Shown: positions 47,248 to 57,659, counted from the first letter of the stretch. The stretch: 64,000 nucleotides of DNA from Aquimarina sp. BL5 (GCF_003443675.1 NZ_CP031963.1:4363501-4427500); one strand, 5' to 3'. Made by a program: numbers and translations. Notes: generated from the sequence alone by a model not told the origin.

Positions 47248-49917
47248 TTAAAAGTTAAAACGTAAAACTAAATCAGGAGTAAATCGTAAAGATTCATTGT
47301 CAAAACTTTCAATGAAAAAATTAAAATTATTATCTACGTTCTCACGATATGTTTGACTAATTACATTTTTTCTATTGTAGATGTTTCTTAACGAAAGACC
47401 AATCATTCCGTTCCAATCTTTTTGTTTATCAAATTTAAAACGATACACTGCAGAGGCGTCTAGTCGATGGTAATCTCTAAACCTACTGGAATTAAGACCT
47501 CTAGGATCAATTACTGAACCGTCTTGATCATTATCATCTCTAATGATTCTAGTAAATGGTCTTCCGGTAGCGTAATTCCAACCCAAAGCAAATTCAAAAT
47601 GGTTAACTTTTAAAGTTTGTGAGAAGTTAAATACATGACGTTGATCAAAATCTCCATTATAATATGACTCTTGTATTAATGGGAAAGAATTAATCGTTTT
47701 GCTTAATGAATATCCTGCCCAAAATCTATAATTATTAATTCTCTTTTTTATTAAAAAATCAACTCCTATTCTTTCTTCTTTTCCATAAAAAACATCTATT
47801 TCAGAATCATCATCAGATAAACCTAATTCCAAAACTATATTGCTTAATGAAGATATATCAGTAATTTTTTTATAATAGCCTTCTATGTCAAAATTCCAGC
47901 CTTGATAACTGTATAGAGCTCCAAGAGTAAATTGCATACTTTTCACAACACGTAAGGAAAGATCATCTCCATCTGCTTCCGTGCCCGTACTAGAATTGTT
48001 AGAAAGAATCCATACATTATCAGAAACAGGTAATGCCTCTACCTCTCCACCAAAGGTACTGTTATAAGTAAGGTAGTTATTAAGTTGTTGGTTTTTTAGT
48101 TCAGCAGAAGTATTTAGTGTAAAATTATCCCACAATTCATAAGAAGAAAACATTCTAGGCTCTACAAAAAAACTATTAGCATTACTTAATTGCGATCCTC
48201 TTACTCCAACATTAATATATGTTTTAGGAGTTTTATAGTTATATTCAGAATAGATAGTATGATTAGTTCCGTTTCCGTTAATTGCCGATCTATCTTCTGT
48301 TTCGAAAAAATTATCTGAGATTTTATCGATGAGCTCAAATTCAGTTTGATTATACGTAAATTGATAACCGAGATTTATAGAATTATTTTTTGAAATAGGC
48401 ATACGTAGCGAATATTCTCCTCCAATATCTTTTATTCTATTGTTAATAGTTTCATTTTCTTTAATAGAATTATCTGTAGTTTCTCGTTCATCAATTAAGT
48501 TATAACGCTGATCATAAGAAGAGAAGTAAAAATTTATATTTTGTTTAATATTATTATAATATTTTTTATCCCAGTTTAGACTAAAACCTAGATTTCTTAT
48601 CTTAAGTATATCTTTAACTAAAGTCTCATTGTTAGAAGGTGTTACTATTATTGTCTTATTATTGTCAAGTCTGTTTTCTGCAAAAATAGAACTGAATTTT
48701 AGTGTATTATTATCATTAGGTTTCCATAACATCTTGAAATTAGTATCAGAAAAAGAAAAATCGTCTTCTCTAGAACGTTCTTCTGCTGTTTCTACATCAT
48801 CGATGTCAGGAATATTGGCCCGTGTATTCTGAAAAACTTTTCTAACAAGATTGTTATAAGCGATATTCTGATACACATCTGTAGTAGATCTTCGGCCAGC
48901 AAGCATAATCCCAAATTTTTTGGATAAAGGAAGTTTTATGTATGCATCTGTATGAGTAAGATTAAGACCGCCTCCAACTTTAAGTTTTTCGGTAAGATTA
49001 TCATCGGATTGTATATTGATTACTCCAGAAATTCTATCTCCATAACGTACACTAGTTCCTCCACGGTAAACTGTTACATTTTTAGTGATAAAGGGATTAA
49101 ATGTAGAAATTTGATTAAAAAAATGACCGTTTTGATACATTTTAATTCCATCCCAAAGCACTAAATTCTGACCTGGTGTACCTCCACGGATGTAAAGTCC
49201 AGCTGGATCTTCTGTTGGACTATTAATTCCAGGGAGTAATTGTAAACTTTGTAATACGTCGGGTTCTACAAGACCTGGAAGAATTCTAAGCTTCTTAGTA
49301 GATACAGTAATAGCAGCATCCTGATTTTTCTGTATCCCACCTGTTAAATATTCTTTTACAAGTACTTCACTAAGATTTTGAATCGCTGGTTGCAATCTAA
49401 TCGTGTCACAATCTACATCGGATAATTCCGAAATTTTGACTGTTTTATTTTTATATCCTAAATATGATATAGTTATAGAATCAGAAGGATGAAGTTGTAA
49501 TCTAAAAACACCTTTATTATTAGTGATCCCTATAGTTTGGTTATTTGAAAGTATATCTGCCTGCGGTAATTCAAATTTAGAAGCAGCATCTACCACTACA
49601 GCACAGATATCTATAACTTTAGTATTCTTTATTAAAATAAAATCGGTTTCGCTTACTTGTTGTAATAAATAAGAAGTCCGAAGTTCTATTATCTGTTGTA
49701 AAGATGTAATAGATAGGTTTCTCTTTTGTAATTCTAATGAAACATTTTCGATAGCAGTAACATCATAAGAGAAATTGAACTCTAGCTGGTTCTCAAAAAC
49801 TTTTAGGATATTTATCAGAGACATCCTTTTAGTGGTTACTGGTAAATTCACTTCTTGTGAATAGCCTATAACCGAAAAGAAAAGTATTAATAATGTAGTT
49901 AGTTTTATGAATCTCAC
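47248..49917 (-). CDS. TonB-dependent receptor with STN and carboxypeptidase-like N-terminal domains
   Basis: 889-residue outer-membrane receptor. Signal peptide ends GYSQ; STN/secretin-type domain (~25-105) that in FecA-like receptors talks to an anti-sigma factor; carboxypeptidase-regulatory-like domain (~110-185, SITISYLGYKNKTVKIS); plug (~200-320, YIRGGTPGQNLVLWDGIKM); barrel ending in the aromatic VLRFNF. Substrate unknown. Last gene of the sigma-FecR-receptor operon. A close paralogue lies upstream. Confidence 0.92.
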   Translation of the reverse strand: MRFIKLTTLLILFFSVIGYSQEVNLPVTTKRMSLINILKVFENQLEFNFSYDVTAIENVSLELQKRNLSITSLQQIIELRTSYLLQQVSETDFILIKNTKVIDICAVVVDAASKFELPQADILSNNQTIGITNNKGVFRLQLHPSDSITISYLGYKNKTVKISELSDVDCDTIRLQPAIQNLSEVLVKEYLTGGIQKNQDAAITVSTKKLRILPGLVEPDVLQSLQLLPGINSPTEDPAGLYIRGGTPGQNLVLWDGIKMYQNGHFFNQISTFNPFITKNVTVYRGGTSVRYGDRISGVINIQSDDNLTEKLKVGGGLNLTHTDAYIKLPLSKKFGIMLAGRRSTTDVYQNIAYNNLVRKVFQNTRANIPDIDDVETAEERSREDDFSFSDTNFKMLWKPNDNNTLKFSSIFAENRLDNNKTIIVTPSNNETLVKDILKIRNLGFSLNWDKKYYNNIKQNINFYFSSYDQRYNLIDERETTDNSIKENETINNRIKDIGGEYSLRMPISKNNSINLGYQFTYNQTEFELIDKISDNFFETEDRSAINGNGTNHTIYSEYNYKTPKTYINVGVRGSQLSNANSFFVEPRMFSSYELWDNFTLNTSAELKNQQLNNYLTYNSTFGGEVEALPVSDNVWILSNNSSTGTEADGDDLSLRVVKSMQFTLGALYSYQGWNFDIEGYYKKITDISSLSNIVLELGLSDDDSEIDVFYGKEERIGVDFLIKKRINNYRFWAGYSLSKTINSFPLIQESYYNGDFDQRHVFNFSQTLKVNHFEFALGWNYATGRPFTRIIRDDNDQDGSVIDPRGLNSSRFRDYHRLDASAVYRFKFDKQKDWNGMIGLSLRNIYNRKNVISQTYRENVDNNFNFFIESFDNESLRFTPDLVLRFNF

Positions 49918-50021
49918 TTATTTCTTAGGGCTAATTTTTTGAAGATTTAAATATAGCTATTATTAATGATTCTAAACTTAGTAATAGGTTTTTGAATAAT
50001 AGCTAACGAATTGTAGACTCA

Positions 50022-52675
50022 TTAAAAATTAAAACGAAGTACAAAATCTGGGGTAAAACGTAAAGACTTATTTTCAAAACCTTCTAGGTAAAAATTAAAA
50101 TCTTCATCCTGAATTTCCCTAAAACCTTGGCTAATGGTATTTTTTCTGTTATAGATGTTTCTTAGCGAAATTCCAATCATTCCCATTCCATTTGCACCTT
50201 CTGATGTATTTAAAGCAAATCTGTAGGTAACAGAGGTATCTAATCTGTGATAAGGTTTAAATCTGCTAGAATTAATTCCCTTAGGATCAATAAATGCACC
50301 ATCAAGGTCATCATCATCTCTAAAAATTTTAGTAAAAGGTCTTCCAGAAGCATAGTTCCAGCCTAGGGAAAACTCAAACTTCTTAACTTGTAGGGTTTGC
50401 GAAAGATTGAATACATGGTGTTGATCATAATTACCATTATAATAAGAATCTTGTACAAATGGAAAAGATGTAATGGTTTTACTTAATGAATAACCAGCCC
50501 AAAATCTATAATTATGAATCCTTTTTTTTAATAAAAAATCGACTCCTATTCGTTCTTCTTTTCCATAAAAAATAATGGTATCATCATCATCAGGAACGGC
50601 TAGATCTAATACTAAATCACTTAAAGAAGAAATGTCTGTTATCTTTTTATAATACCCCTCTAAGTCAAAATTCCAACCTTTATAGGTGTATAAAGCTCCT
50701 AACGTAAATTGCATACTTTTTACAACATTAATAAACGGAACATTTACTTCTTCGTTGTTTGAAGAATTATTAGAAAGAATCCAAACATTATCCGCAACAG
50801 GAAGTGTTTTAATCGTTCCAAACGCACTATTATAAGTAAGGTAATTATTAAGCTGTTGGTTTTTTAGTTCCGCAGAAGTACTAAGTGTAAAGTCATTCCA
50901 TAATTTATAAGAAGAAAACATTCGTGGTTCTATAAAAAAGGTATTTGCATTACTTACTTGTGATCCTCTCAAACCAATATTTACGAATGTTTTAGATGTT
51001 TTGTATTTGTATTCAGAATATATGGTATGGTTGGTACCATTACCATCAAGAGTAGTTCCGTCATCTTCAAATCCAGGATCATCAAGAAAAATAGTTTTAA
51101 TTTCATATCCCGTTTGATTATAGGTAAATTGATATCCAACATCTAAAGATTCCTTTTTATTAAGAGGAAAGTGCACAGTATATTCACCCCCAATATCTTT
51201 TATTGTATTGTTATTAATTAAATTTTCTATAGAATTATTAAAAGTGCTTTTCTCGATATTATTATATCTCTGATCGTAGGATGAAAAATAGAAATTCATG
51301 TTTTGAGATATATCGTTATAATATTTTTTATCCCAATGTAAGCTAAACCCAAAATTTCTGATTTTAAGCACATCTTTAACTTCTGCTTCAATATTAGCTC
51401 CTGGGACCAAAATAGTTTTATTATTATCAAGTCTATTTTCTGCAAAGATAGAACTGAACTTTATCTTGTTATTATCATTCGGTTTCCAAAGAATTTTAAA
51501 GTTACTATCAGAAAAAGAAAAATCATCTTGTCTAGAGCGTTCTTCTGGAGTTGCCCCTTCACCGTTATCAGGAATGTTAGCACGTGTGTTCTGAAATACC
51601 TTTCTTACTAAATTATTATAAGCAATATTCTGATACAAATCGGTTGTAGATCTCCGACCAGCAAGCATCAATCCTACTGTTTTAGATAAAGGAACTTTTA
51701 TATATGTGTCTAAATGAGTTAGATTAAGACCTCCTCCAGCTTTCACTTTTTCCAGAAGATCATCATCAGATTCTATAGCAATCACTCCGGATATTCTATC
51801 CCCATAGCGTACGCTAGTACCTCCTCTATATACAGTTGTGTTTTTTGTGATAAAAGGATTAAATGTGGAGATTTGATTGAAAAAATGACCATTATGATAC
51901 ATTTTTATTCCATCCCAGAGCACTAAATTTTGGCCTGGTGTTCCTCCACGGATGTATAATCCAGCAGGATCTTCTGTAGGACTATTAATACCAGGGAGTA
52001 ATTGTAAACTCTGTAAAACATCTGGTTCTACAAGTCCAGGAAGAATTCGAAGTTTTTTAGTGGATATACTTACAGATGCATCTTGATTTTTCTGTATACC
52101 TCCTGTAGGTATTCTTTTACTAAAACCTGCCCTAAATTCTGAATTTCTGGCTGTAATCTAATAGTATCACAATTAGCAGTAAACCTAGAGATTCTGACTG
52201 TTTTGTTTTTGTATCCTAAATACGATATGGATATGGAGTCAGAAGGATGAAGTTGTAATTTAAAAACACCTTTGTTGTTAGTAAGTCCAACGGTTTGGTT
52301 ATTAAAAAGAATATCTGCTTGTGGGAGTTCAAATAGAGAGATGGCATCTACAAGCACACCACAAATATCAACTACTTTGGTGTTCTTGACCAGAATATAA
52401 TCGATCTCACTTACTTTTTGTAATAGATAAGAAGTCTGAAGTTCTATTATTTTTTGTAATGATCTGATAGACAGACTTTCTTTTTGTATATCTAAGAAAA
52501 TATTCTTCGCAGCATCTACATCATAAGAAAGATTGAATTGCAGCTGATTTTCGAAAGCTTTTAAAACCTTTTCTAAAGACTGGTTTTCAGACGTTTTTGG
52601 TAGATCCACTTTTTGGGAATAACCTAAAACTGTATAAAAAAATATTAAAAGTGTAGTTAGTTTAAAGGATTTCAC
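50022..52675 (-). pseudogene. TonB-dependent receptor paralogue, frameshifted
   Basis: The N-terminal 200 codons (STN and carboxypeptidase-like domains, 52675 down to 52070) end prematurely after LVKEYLQEVYRK. The paralogue has LVKEYLTGGIQKNQDA at this point, and the sequence resumes in another frame (PTGGIQKNQDAS) down to VLRFNF at 50022. A one-base deletion near 52105-52107 explains it. There is no homopolymer. The rest is intact, so the loss is recent, or it is a sequencing error. Confidence 0.85.
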
Positions 52676-53583
52676 TTATTGCTTAACGATATTTCTTTTG
52701 GACTATTTAATATATACTTAATATTCATGGGATCAAAACAAGTTTTTAGTGCTTTATCAAGATCATTATGTACAAAGAAACCAGAGAATAAACGATTTAA
52801 ATCAACATTTGAGTTAGTAGTAATTTGAACGTCATATTGTCTTTCTAATTCCTCGATAAGATGCTTAAGAGTAACTTGACTAAAAGTACTTTTACCACTC
52901 ATCCAATTAGGCTTAGATTCCTTAATTTCCTTTGAATCTAATACGCCTTCGATATTGGATCTAACACTTTTTCCAGGAGTTAGTATAATTGCCTGTTTTG
53001 AGTTAGTTACCTTTACCTTTCCTTCAAAACAATCAACCTCTAGAAGTTTATTTCTAGAATATACATTGAATTCTGTTCCTAGTACAGTAATATCTCCATT
53101 TTTGGTTTGTACAGTAAAACTAGATCCTTTAGCGACATCAAAAAAAGCTTCTCCTTTTAGATGAATAATTCTATTTTTTTCAAAAGATTTTTTGTCATAT
53201 TCTACAGAGGAATCTGCATTTAAGGTAACTAATGAGTTGTCCGGTAATGTCAGAGTTTTAGTTTCTGCCATTTCAGTATACACCTCGGTTGTCGTAAAAA
53301 ATACTGTTCTTAGACCGATTAATATTACAATTACTGCTGCAGCGGTATATAACCAAAACCTTGGTTTAAGTACCTTGCTTTTAGAAGTTGCTTTATATGT
53401 TTTGTTATACTCTTTTTGATTCTCTAATCCTTTTTCGATATCAAAAGCAGGGCGTTCAAATTTTTCAACACTTTTTAAAATATCTTTATAGGCCAGATAA
53501 TCTTTCGAATTTTCAAATTCTTTCTTCTCCTCTTCAGAGATATCATCTGCCAGCCATCTTCCTAGAAAATTATCTTTTTCCAT
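52672..53583 (-). CDS. FecR-family anti-sigma factor
   Basis: 303 residues. Cytoplasmic N-terminus (~1-85), one transmembrane helix (FWLYTAAAVIVILIGLRTVFF), then periplasmic FecR domain (LPDNSLVTLNADSSVEYDKKSF) and a C-terminal DUF4974-type segment (FSQVTLKHLIEELERQYDVQIT). Holds the adjacent sigma factor until the receptor signals. Overlaps the frameshifted receptor gene by 4 bases. Confidence 0.92.
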   Translation of the reverse strand: MEKDNFLGRWLADDISEEEKKEFENSKDYLAYKDILKSVEKFERPAFDIEKGLENQKEYNKTYKATSKSKVLKPRFWLYTAAAVIVILIGLRTVFFTTTEVYTEMAETKTLTLPDNSLVTLNADSSVEYDKKSFEKNRIIHLKGEAFFDVAKGSSFTVQTKNGDITVLGTEFNVYSRNKLLEVDCFEGKVKVTNSKQAIILTPGKSVRSNIEGVLDSKEIKESKPNWMSGKSTFSQVTLKHLIEELERQYDVQITTNSNVDLNRLFSGFFVHNDLDKALKTCFDPMNIKYILNSPKEISLSNK

Positions 53584-53643
53584 AATACTTTATATTATTA
53601 CTATATCTATAATAGGAAATCCAAAGACTTCCTAATGTAAAGT

Positions 53644-54156
53644 TTATACGTTACCTATCTTTTTTCTTAAAATTACTAATGCTAAATGCATTCTTTTTTC
53701 AACAGCTTTTACCGAAATATCTAACATTTCGGCAATCTCCTTATAGGTTTTCTTTTCAATACGATTCAAAAGAAAAACTTCTCTTTGCCCTTCTTTGAGT
53801 TCTGCGATAGCAGTATTTAAGCGATGCATAAACTCCTTTTCTTCCATCTGAAACTCTGGAGATTCGTTGGTATAGGTTTTTTGTTCAGTTGATTTATATT
53901 TTAGAACTGTTTTTTGATGCTTATAATCATTGATCGAAGCATTATTAGCTATTTTATATAGAAAACTTTTAGCTGCTCCAAAAATAATTTTAGAACAATT
54001 AGTCCAAAGTTTTGCAAAACTATCCTGTACAATATCCTGAGCTTTTTCCATATCCCCATACTTATAATATAGATAATAGCATATCTTTTCTGCGTGTTCT
54101 CTATACAGCTGTTCATATACTTTCTCATCACATACACTAATTACGTTTTCAGGCAT
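53644..54156 (-). CDS. ECF RNA polymerase sigma factor (FecI-like)
   Basis: 170 residues. Region 2 (YYLYYKYGDMEKAQDIVQDSFAKLW) and region 4 (LKEGQREVFLLNRIEKKTYKEIAEMLDISVKAVEKRMH) are clear. First gene of the sigma-FecR-receptor operon; probably directs transcription of the receptor genes. Confidence 0.92.
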   Translation of the reverse strand: MPENVISVCDEKVYEQLYREHAEKICYYLYYKYGDMEKAQDIVQDSFAKLWTNCSKIIFGAAKSFLYKIANNASINDYKHQKTVLKYKSTEQKTYTNESPEFQMEEKEFMHRLNTAIAELKEGQREVFLLNRIEKKTYKEIAEMLDISVKAVEKRMHLALVILRKKIGNV

Positions 54157-54224
54157 TCTCTATAAAATTTAGGTCAATTATAAGGTAACAAGGTGTCATA
54201 TATAAGTTTGTTAAATTAATAATA

Positions 54225-54842
54225 TTACCACGAATAACCTATAGAAATTTCTGGCAAAACATTGATATATATGTCCTTTAGTCCCGAAAGTTCTTTTGTA
54301 AATTGTATATGATTCGCTGCTCCAATTGTAAAACCAGATTTAAAAACCCATTGATAACCTCCTCTAATAGAAGCTCCAATAATAAAAGTGTCATAATCTC
54401 TTGGGGTAAATATAAACGTGTTTTTATAATCTACTTCCTTATAACCTCCAATGATACCGGTTCCTATAAACCATCCTTTTGGGGCTGTTTTACGTCTTGA
54501 TAGATAGTATCTGACCCCAATTTCTAGCCCTATTTCATATCCAGAGACATTTCCACCAGAAGCAAGAGATCCATTCGATATAACGTTGGTATTGGAAAAA
54601 TCTCCATAACCTTGCAGTATTAACGAGAAATTATTTTTGAGGATACGCTCATATTCAAAATTTATTCCTCCGTATAATATAGTTAAAGGGAGTAAACGGA
54701 TACTGTTTTTATAATCAGTACTTACTGTTTTATCTTGGTTACTATTGTTTGTTTCTTGTGAATATCCTATACTCAGAACCGAAATTACAAATATCAGCGT
54801 TAAAACTATTTTTCTCATCAACTTTTTGTTTCCTGTTTTCAA
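54225..54842 (-). CDS. Outer-membrane beta-barrel protein, unknown
   Basis: 205 residues; signal peptide ends SIGYSQ. An alternative start at 54818 (MRKIVLTL) fits a normal signal peptide better. The mature part alternates strands (FEYERILKNNFSLILQGYGDF, EIGLEIGVRYYLS, GWFIGTGIIGGY, ASIRGGYQWVFKSGFTIGAANHI) and ends in an aromatic W, as in small outer-membrane barrels (DUF3575-like). Upstream of the sigma gene, same strand. Confidence 0.7.
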   Translation of the reverse strand: MKTGNKKLMRKIVLTLIFVISVLSIGYSQETNNSNQDKTVSTDYKNSIRLLPLTILYGGINFEYERILKNNFSLILQGYGDFSNTNVISNGSLASGGNVSGYEIGLEIGVRYYLSRRKTAPKGWFIGTGIIGGYKEVDYKNTFIFTPRDYDTFIIGASIRGGYQWVFKSGFTIGAANHIQFTKELSGLKDIYINVLPEISIGYSW

Positions 54843-55037
54843 AAATTACAACCCTAAAACAAAAAGGTAAGAATATACCCTACCTAAAAATAGAAACATT
54901 TTTATGAAATCAATAAATGAAAGAAAAAGACTACAAATTGTATTAGTTAAAATACTTTTTAATGCTAAAAAGCATATTTTTCTGATAAAAAACACAAAAA
55001 GTTTGGTGGATTTAAAAAAAGTAGTATCTTTACACCA

Positions 55038-55167
55038 GAGTTAATGAGTTAGCGTTTTCATCTCCCTAAGATGAAAACATTTATAAAAAGTGAGTTTTAA
55101 TTTTAGAATAAGCCCCAAGATTAAGATGATTTGTGTGAAGAAAAAGAGCGTGGAGACGCTCTTTTTT
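55038..55167 (+). ncRNA. Putative small RNA, tandem copy 1
   Basis: Promoter TTTG (55002-55005), 19-base spacer, TATCTTTA (55025-55032). Stem GTTTTCATC (55054-55062) with GATGAAAAC (55070-55078). Terminator stem AGAGCGT/ACGCTCT then TTTTTT, ending near 55167. Confidence 0.75.
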
Positions 55168-55382
55168 GTTTTTTACTATTTCCCGTTAGTGATTTCTCAA
55201 GAGTTTCTTTTTGTTCAAAATCTATTTTGTTGATTTTGTAGTTAGAATAATGGAAATACAAAAAGTAGGATTATTACTACATTTTTGATTTAAAAGTAAT
55301 TTAAAAACGTTTAAAAGCATATTTTTCTGATAAAAAACACAAAAAGTTTGGTAGATTTAAAAAAAGTAGTATCTTTACACCA

Positions 55383-55512
55383 GAGTTAATGAGTTAGCGT
55401 TTTCATCCTCCCCAAGATGAAAACATTTATAAAAAGTGAGTTTTAATTTTAGAATAAGCCCCAAGATTAAGATGATTTGTGTGAAGAAAAAGAGCGTGGA
55501 GACGCTCTTTTT
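55383..55512 (+). ncRNA. Putative small RNA, tandem copy 2
   Basis: Promoter TTTG at 55347-55350 and TATCTTTA at 55370-55377. Same stem and terminator as copy 1; the apical loop of the first stem differs (CTCCCCAA). Confidence 0.75.
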
Positions 55513-55727
55513 TGTTTTTCACTATTTCCCGTTAGTGATTCCTCAAGAATTTCTTTTTGTTCAAAATCTATTTTGTTGATTTTGTAGTAGAATAATGGAA
55601 ATACAAAAAGTAGGATTATTACTACATTTTTGATTAAAAAGTAATTTAAAAACGTTTAAAAGCATATTTTTATGATAAAAAACACAAAAAGTTTGGTAGA
55701 TTTAAAAAAAGTAGTATCTTTACACCA

Positions 55728-55858
55728 GAGTTAATGAGTTAGCGTTTTCATCCTCCCCAAGATGAAAACATTTATAAAAAGTGAGTTTTAATTTTAGAAT
55801 AAGCCCCTAAATTAAGATGATTTGTGTGAAGAAAAAGAGCGTGGAGACGCTCTTTTTT
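55728..55858 (+). ncRNA. Putative small RNA, tandem copy 3
   Basis: Promoter TTTG at 55692-55695 and TATCTTTA at 55715-55722. Carries GCCCCTAAATTAAG in the 3' part like copy A, rather than GCCCCAAGATTAAG as in copies 1 and 2. Confidence 0.75.
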
Positions 55859-55931
55859 GTTTTTAACTATTTTAATTAGAAATATACTACTGAAAAGTTA
55901 CTGATATTTTCTATTTGATACATTAAATAGA

Positions 55932-55965
55932 AAATGCACTGATCATTACAATCAGTGCATTTTTT
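55932..55965. terminator. Terminator downstream of the slipin gene
   Basis: Perfect 12-bp stem (AAATGCACTGAT / ATCAGTGCATTT) with 7-base loop and T residues on both strands. It serves the minus-strand slipin gene. Confidence 0.75.
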
Positions 55966-55970
55966 CACAC

Positions 55971-57080
55971 CTACCTATTCACAGAGAATATATCCTTTAA
56001 TTGTTTTACCATTCCACCATTACCGGATAGAGTAATTTCACCTATTTTATCAGCGATTTTCTCTACATATTCCATTTCTTTTAATTTGTAGAGCATTTCA
56101 TTATCTTCCATTAGTTTCACTGTATTTAGCAAACTTCTGGTAGATGCTGTTTCCTCGCGTCTAGTAATGATATTAGCCTGAGCTCTCTTTTGTGCTACCA
56201 GTACTTGGTTCATGATCTCTTTCATTTCACCGGTAAGGATGATATCCCTGATTCCACAATTCAATACTTTCACACCTAGTTTGTTTGTTTGACTTTTGGT
56301 AACTTCTAATATAGCTTCTGCCATACTATCTTTACGTTCCAAAAGTTCATCTAAGGTGTAATTTCCTACGAAAGCTCTAAGAGCTAATTGCATCGCGATG
56401 TATAATTGTTTTTCATAATCTTTATTTTCCAATAATGCTTTTTCGATATCTAGCACTTTATATTGTATGTAGAAATTGATACGAATAGCAGCTTTATCCT
56501 TTGTCAATAATTCTTGACCAGACATTTCTAACTGTAGCTGACGCAGATCTGCTTTAGCGATCTTGATAGTTGTATCATTTCTCCAGAAACGATATGTACC
56601 GCTACCCAAAGTTTTAGCGTATACATCATCTACAATGAGTACAGCTTTTTCATACGCTGCAACTTCAAAAACTCGGATGTATTTATTAAGTGCGTAATTG
56701 CTGAATAAAGATTTATCAATTTTCTCGGTAATATAGATTTTACTAAGATCTACTGTTGTAAATTCATATTCGTACAATCCCTTCCAAAGTGTGTATCTCC
56801 CTGCAGAGAATACATTTTTAAAATTACCATTCTCATAAACCAATACAATTTGATTATCCTTTACCTCAATTAGGTGTAACATATCTTCCAACACTGTATC
56901 TTTTAATAAGAGTTCCAGTGCTATTGGAGCTGCAAAGGGTTTAGATAAATCATACTGAATAACACGCTCATTAAATCCTAACCAATGGATTCCTTGTGTT
57001 ATAACACGATTGTAATCTCCTTTTCTGAAAACCAAGCCTACTTTGCCAGCATTGATTCTTACTCTTTTCATTTTTTTCAT
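55971..57080 (-). CDS. Slipin/stomatin-like SPFH (band 7) protein
   Basis: 369 residues. SPFH region with AVLIVDDVYAKTLGSGTYRFWRND, IKIAKADLRQLQLEMSGQELLTKDKAAIRINFYIQYKV and YTLDELLERKDSMAEAI ... GVKVLNCGIRDIILTGEMKEIMNQVLVAQKRAQANII, characteristic of slipins. A C-terminal helical tail follows. No transmembrane helix is obvious at the N-terminus. Forms membrane-associated oligomers by family knowledge. Start may be the second ATG (MKRVRINAG). Confidence 0.85.
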   Translation of the reverse strand: MKKMKRVRINAGKVGLVFRKGDYNRVITQGIHWLGFNERVIQYDLSKPFAAPIALELLLKDTVLEDMLHLIEVKDNQIVLVYENGNFKNVFSAGRYTLWKGLYEYEFTTVDLSKIYITEKIDKSLFSNYALNKYIRVFEVAAYEKAVLIVDDVYAKTLGSGTYRFWRNDTTIKIAKADLRQLQLEMSGQELLTKDKAAIRINFYIQYKVLDIEKALLENKDYEKQLYIAMQLALRAFVGNYTLDELLERKDSMAEAILEVTKSQTNKLGVKVLNCGIRDIILTGEMKEIMNQVLVAQKRAQANIITRREETASTRSLLNTVKLMEDNEMLYKLKEMEYVEKIADKIGEITLSGNGGMVKQLKDIFSVNR

Positions 57081-57470
57081 TTTTACGTCTTTTTATTTGA
57101 AAAAGACAGATTCAACATTAATTGGACGATAATCCCGTAACGGAGGTGTTATCTATTTCCTTTTATACGTATTAAGGAGTTTTATTTTTTTGTTAAAAAC
57201 GGTGACAGCAAATCATCTTTTCCAGATCGGAGAAAATAATATGTGATATTTTCTGCAATTAGTTTTTAGTATCGAGATAGAAGAATAAGTATTAGAAAAA
57301 TACGATTGTTCTAAAATCTGGACTCAAAAAAGTAACTATTTCTTAGTATCAACCTTCTTAATTTCTCAAAGAACCTTTAAGATTGTTCTTATCCCAAGAG
57401 TAGCATAAGAACTGATCTACTAGTCAACGTTTTTTCAATCATTTTTAAAAGATGATTAGCTTTCAATTAA
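57081..57470. other. Intergenic region beyond the array
   Basis: No gene is supported. Holds a perfect 8-bp stem, GTTCTTAT / ATAAGAAC (57385-57412), and a weak ATCAT/ATGAT stem near 57440-57456 that may end the minus-strand tRNA transcript. Otherwise nothing seen. Confidence 0.4.
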
Positions 57471-57555
57471 CCTACATTATGAGTGTAGTGCTCTAGCCAA
57501 CTGAGCTACGAAACCTAGTTTGGTGGTCTCGGCAGGAATCGAACCTGCGCATTTG
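57471..57555 (-). tRNA. Candidate circularly permuted tRNA-Met (CAU)
   Basis: On the minus strand the T arm (GCAGG-TTCGATT-CCTGC, 57548-57532) and 3' acceptor strand CGAGACC with ACCA (57531-57521) come first. Five more bases follow, then the 5' acceptor strand GGTTTCG (57515-57509), a normal D arm (GCTCAGTTGGCTAGAGC) and a complete anticodon arm CTACA-CTCATAA-TGTAG (57488-57472). CGAGACC and GGTTTCG pair over all seven positions (one G-T). No T arm follows the anticodon arm. Whether it is processed to a working tRNA is unknown. Confidence 0.65.
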
Positions 57556-57575
57556 AAAAAAAGGCATTTTCAGTA

Positions 57576-57659
57576 CCTTGTTCGCTAGATTCTAAGTCTA
57601 GTGCGTTTACCAATTCCGCCATATCCCAAAAGGATAGTGGGATTCGAACCCACATGAAC
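57576..57659 (-). tRNA. Candidate circularly permuted tRNA-Leu (UAG)
   Basis: Minus-strand order: variable-arm strand GTTC (57659-57656), T arm GTGGG-TTCGAAT-CCCAC (57653-57637), acceptor strand TATCC (57636-57632), linker TTTT, acceptor strand GGGATA, Leu-type D arm GCGGAATTGGTAAACGC, anticodon arm CTAGA-CTTAGAA-TCTAG (57601-57585), then variable-arm strand GAAC (57583-57580). TATCC/GGATA and GTTC/GAAC pair, so the break lies in the tip of the variable arm. The acceptor is the weakest of the three units (five pairs plus a G-T). Confidence 0.6.

Larger units (their letters stand above)
54945..55870 (+). repeat. Tandem ~345-bp repeats carrying three small RNA genes
   Basis: The promoter boxes recur at 55002, 55347 and 55692, exactly 345 bases apart. 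Intervening DNA is also repeated (ending AAAAGCATATTTTT, then the promoter). The copies are nearly identical, pointing to recent duplication or continual homogenisation. Confidence 0.9.

Noticed and set aside
55038..55167. Short peptide starting ATGAAAACATTT inside the small RNA units
   Set aside because: Copy A has a one-base length change there and a different stop, so no peptide is conserved.
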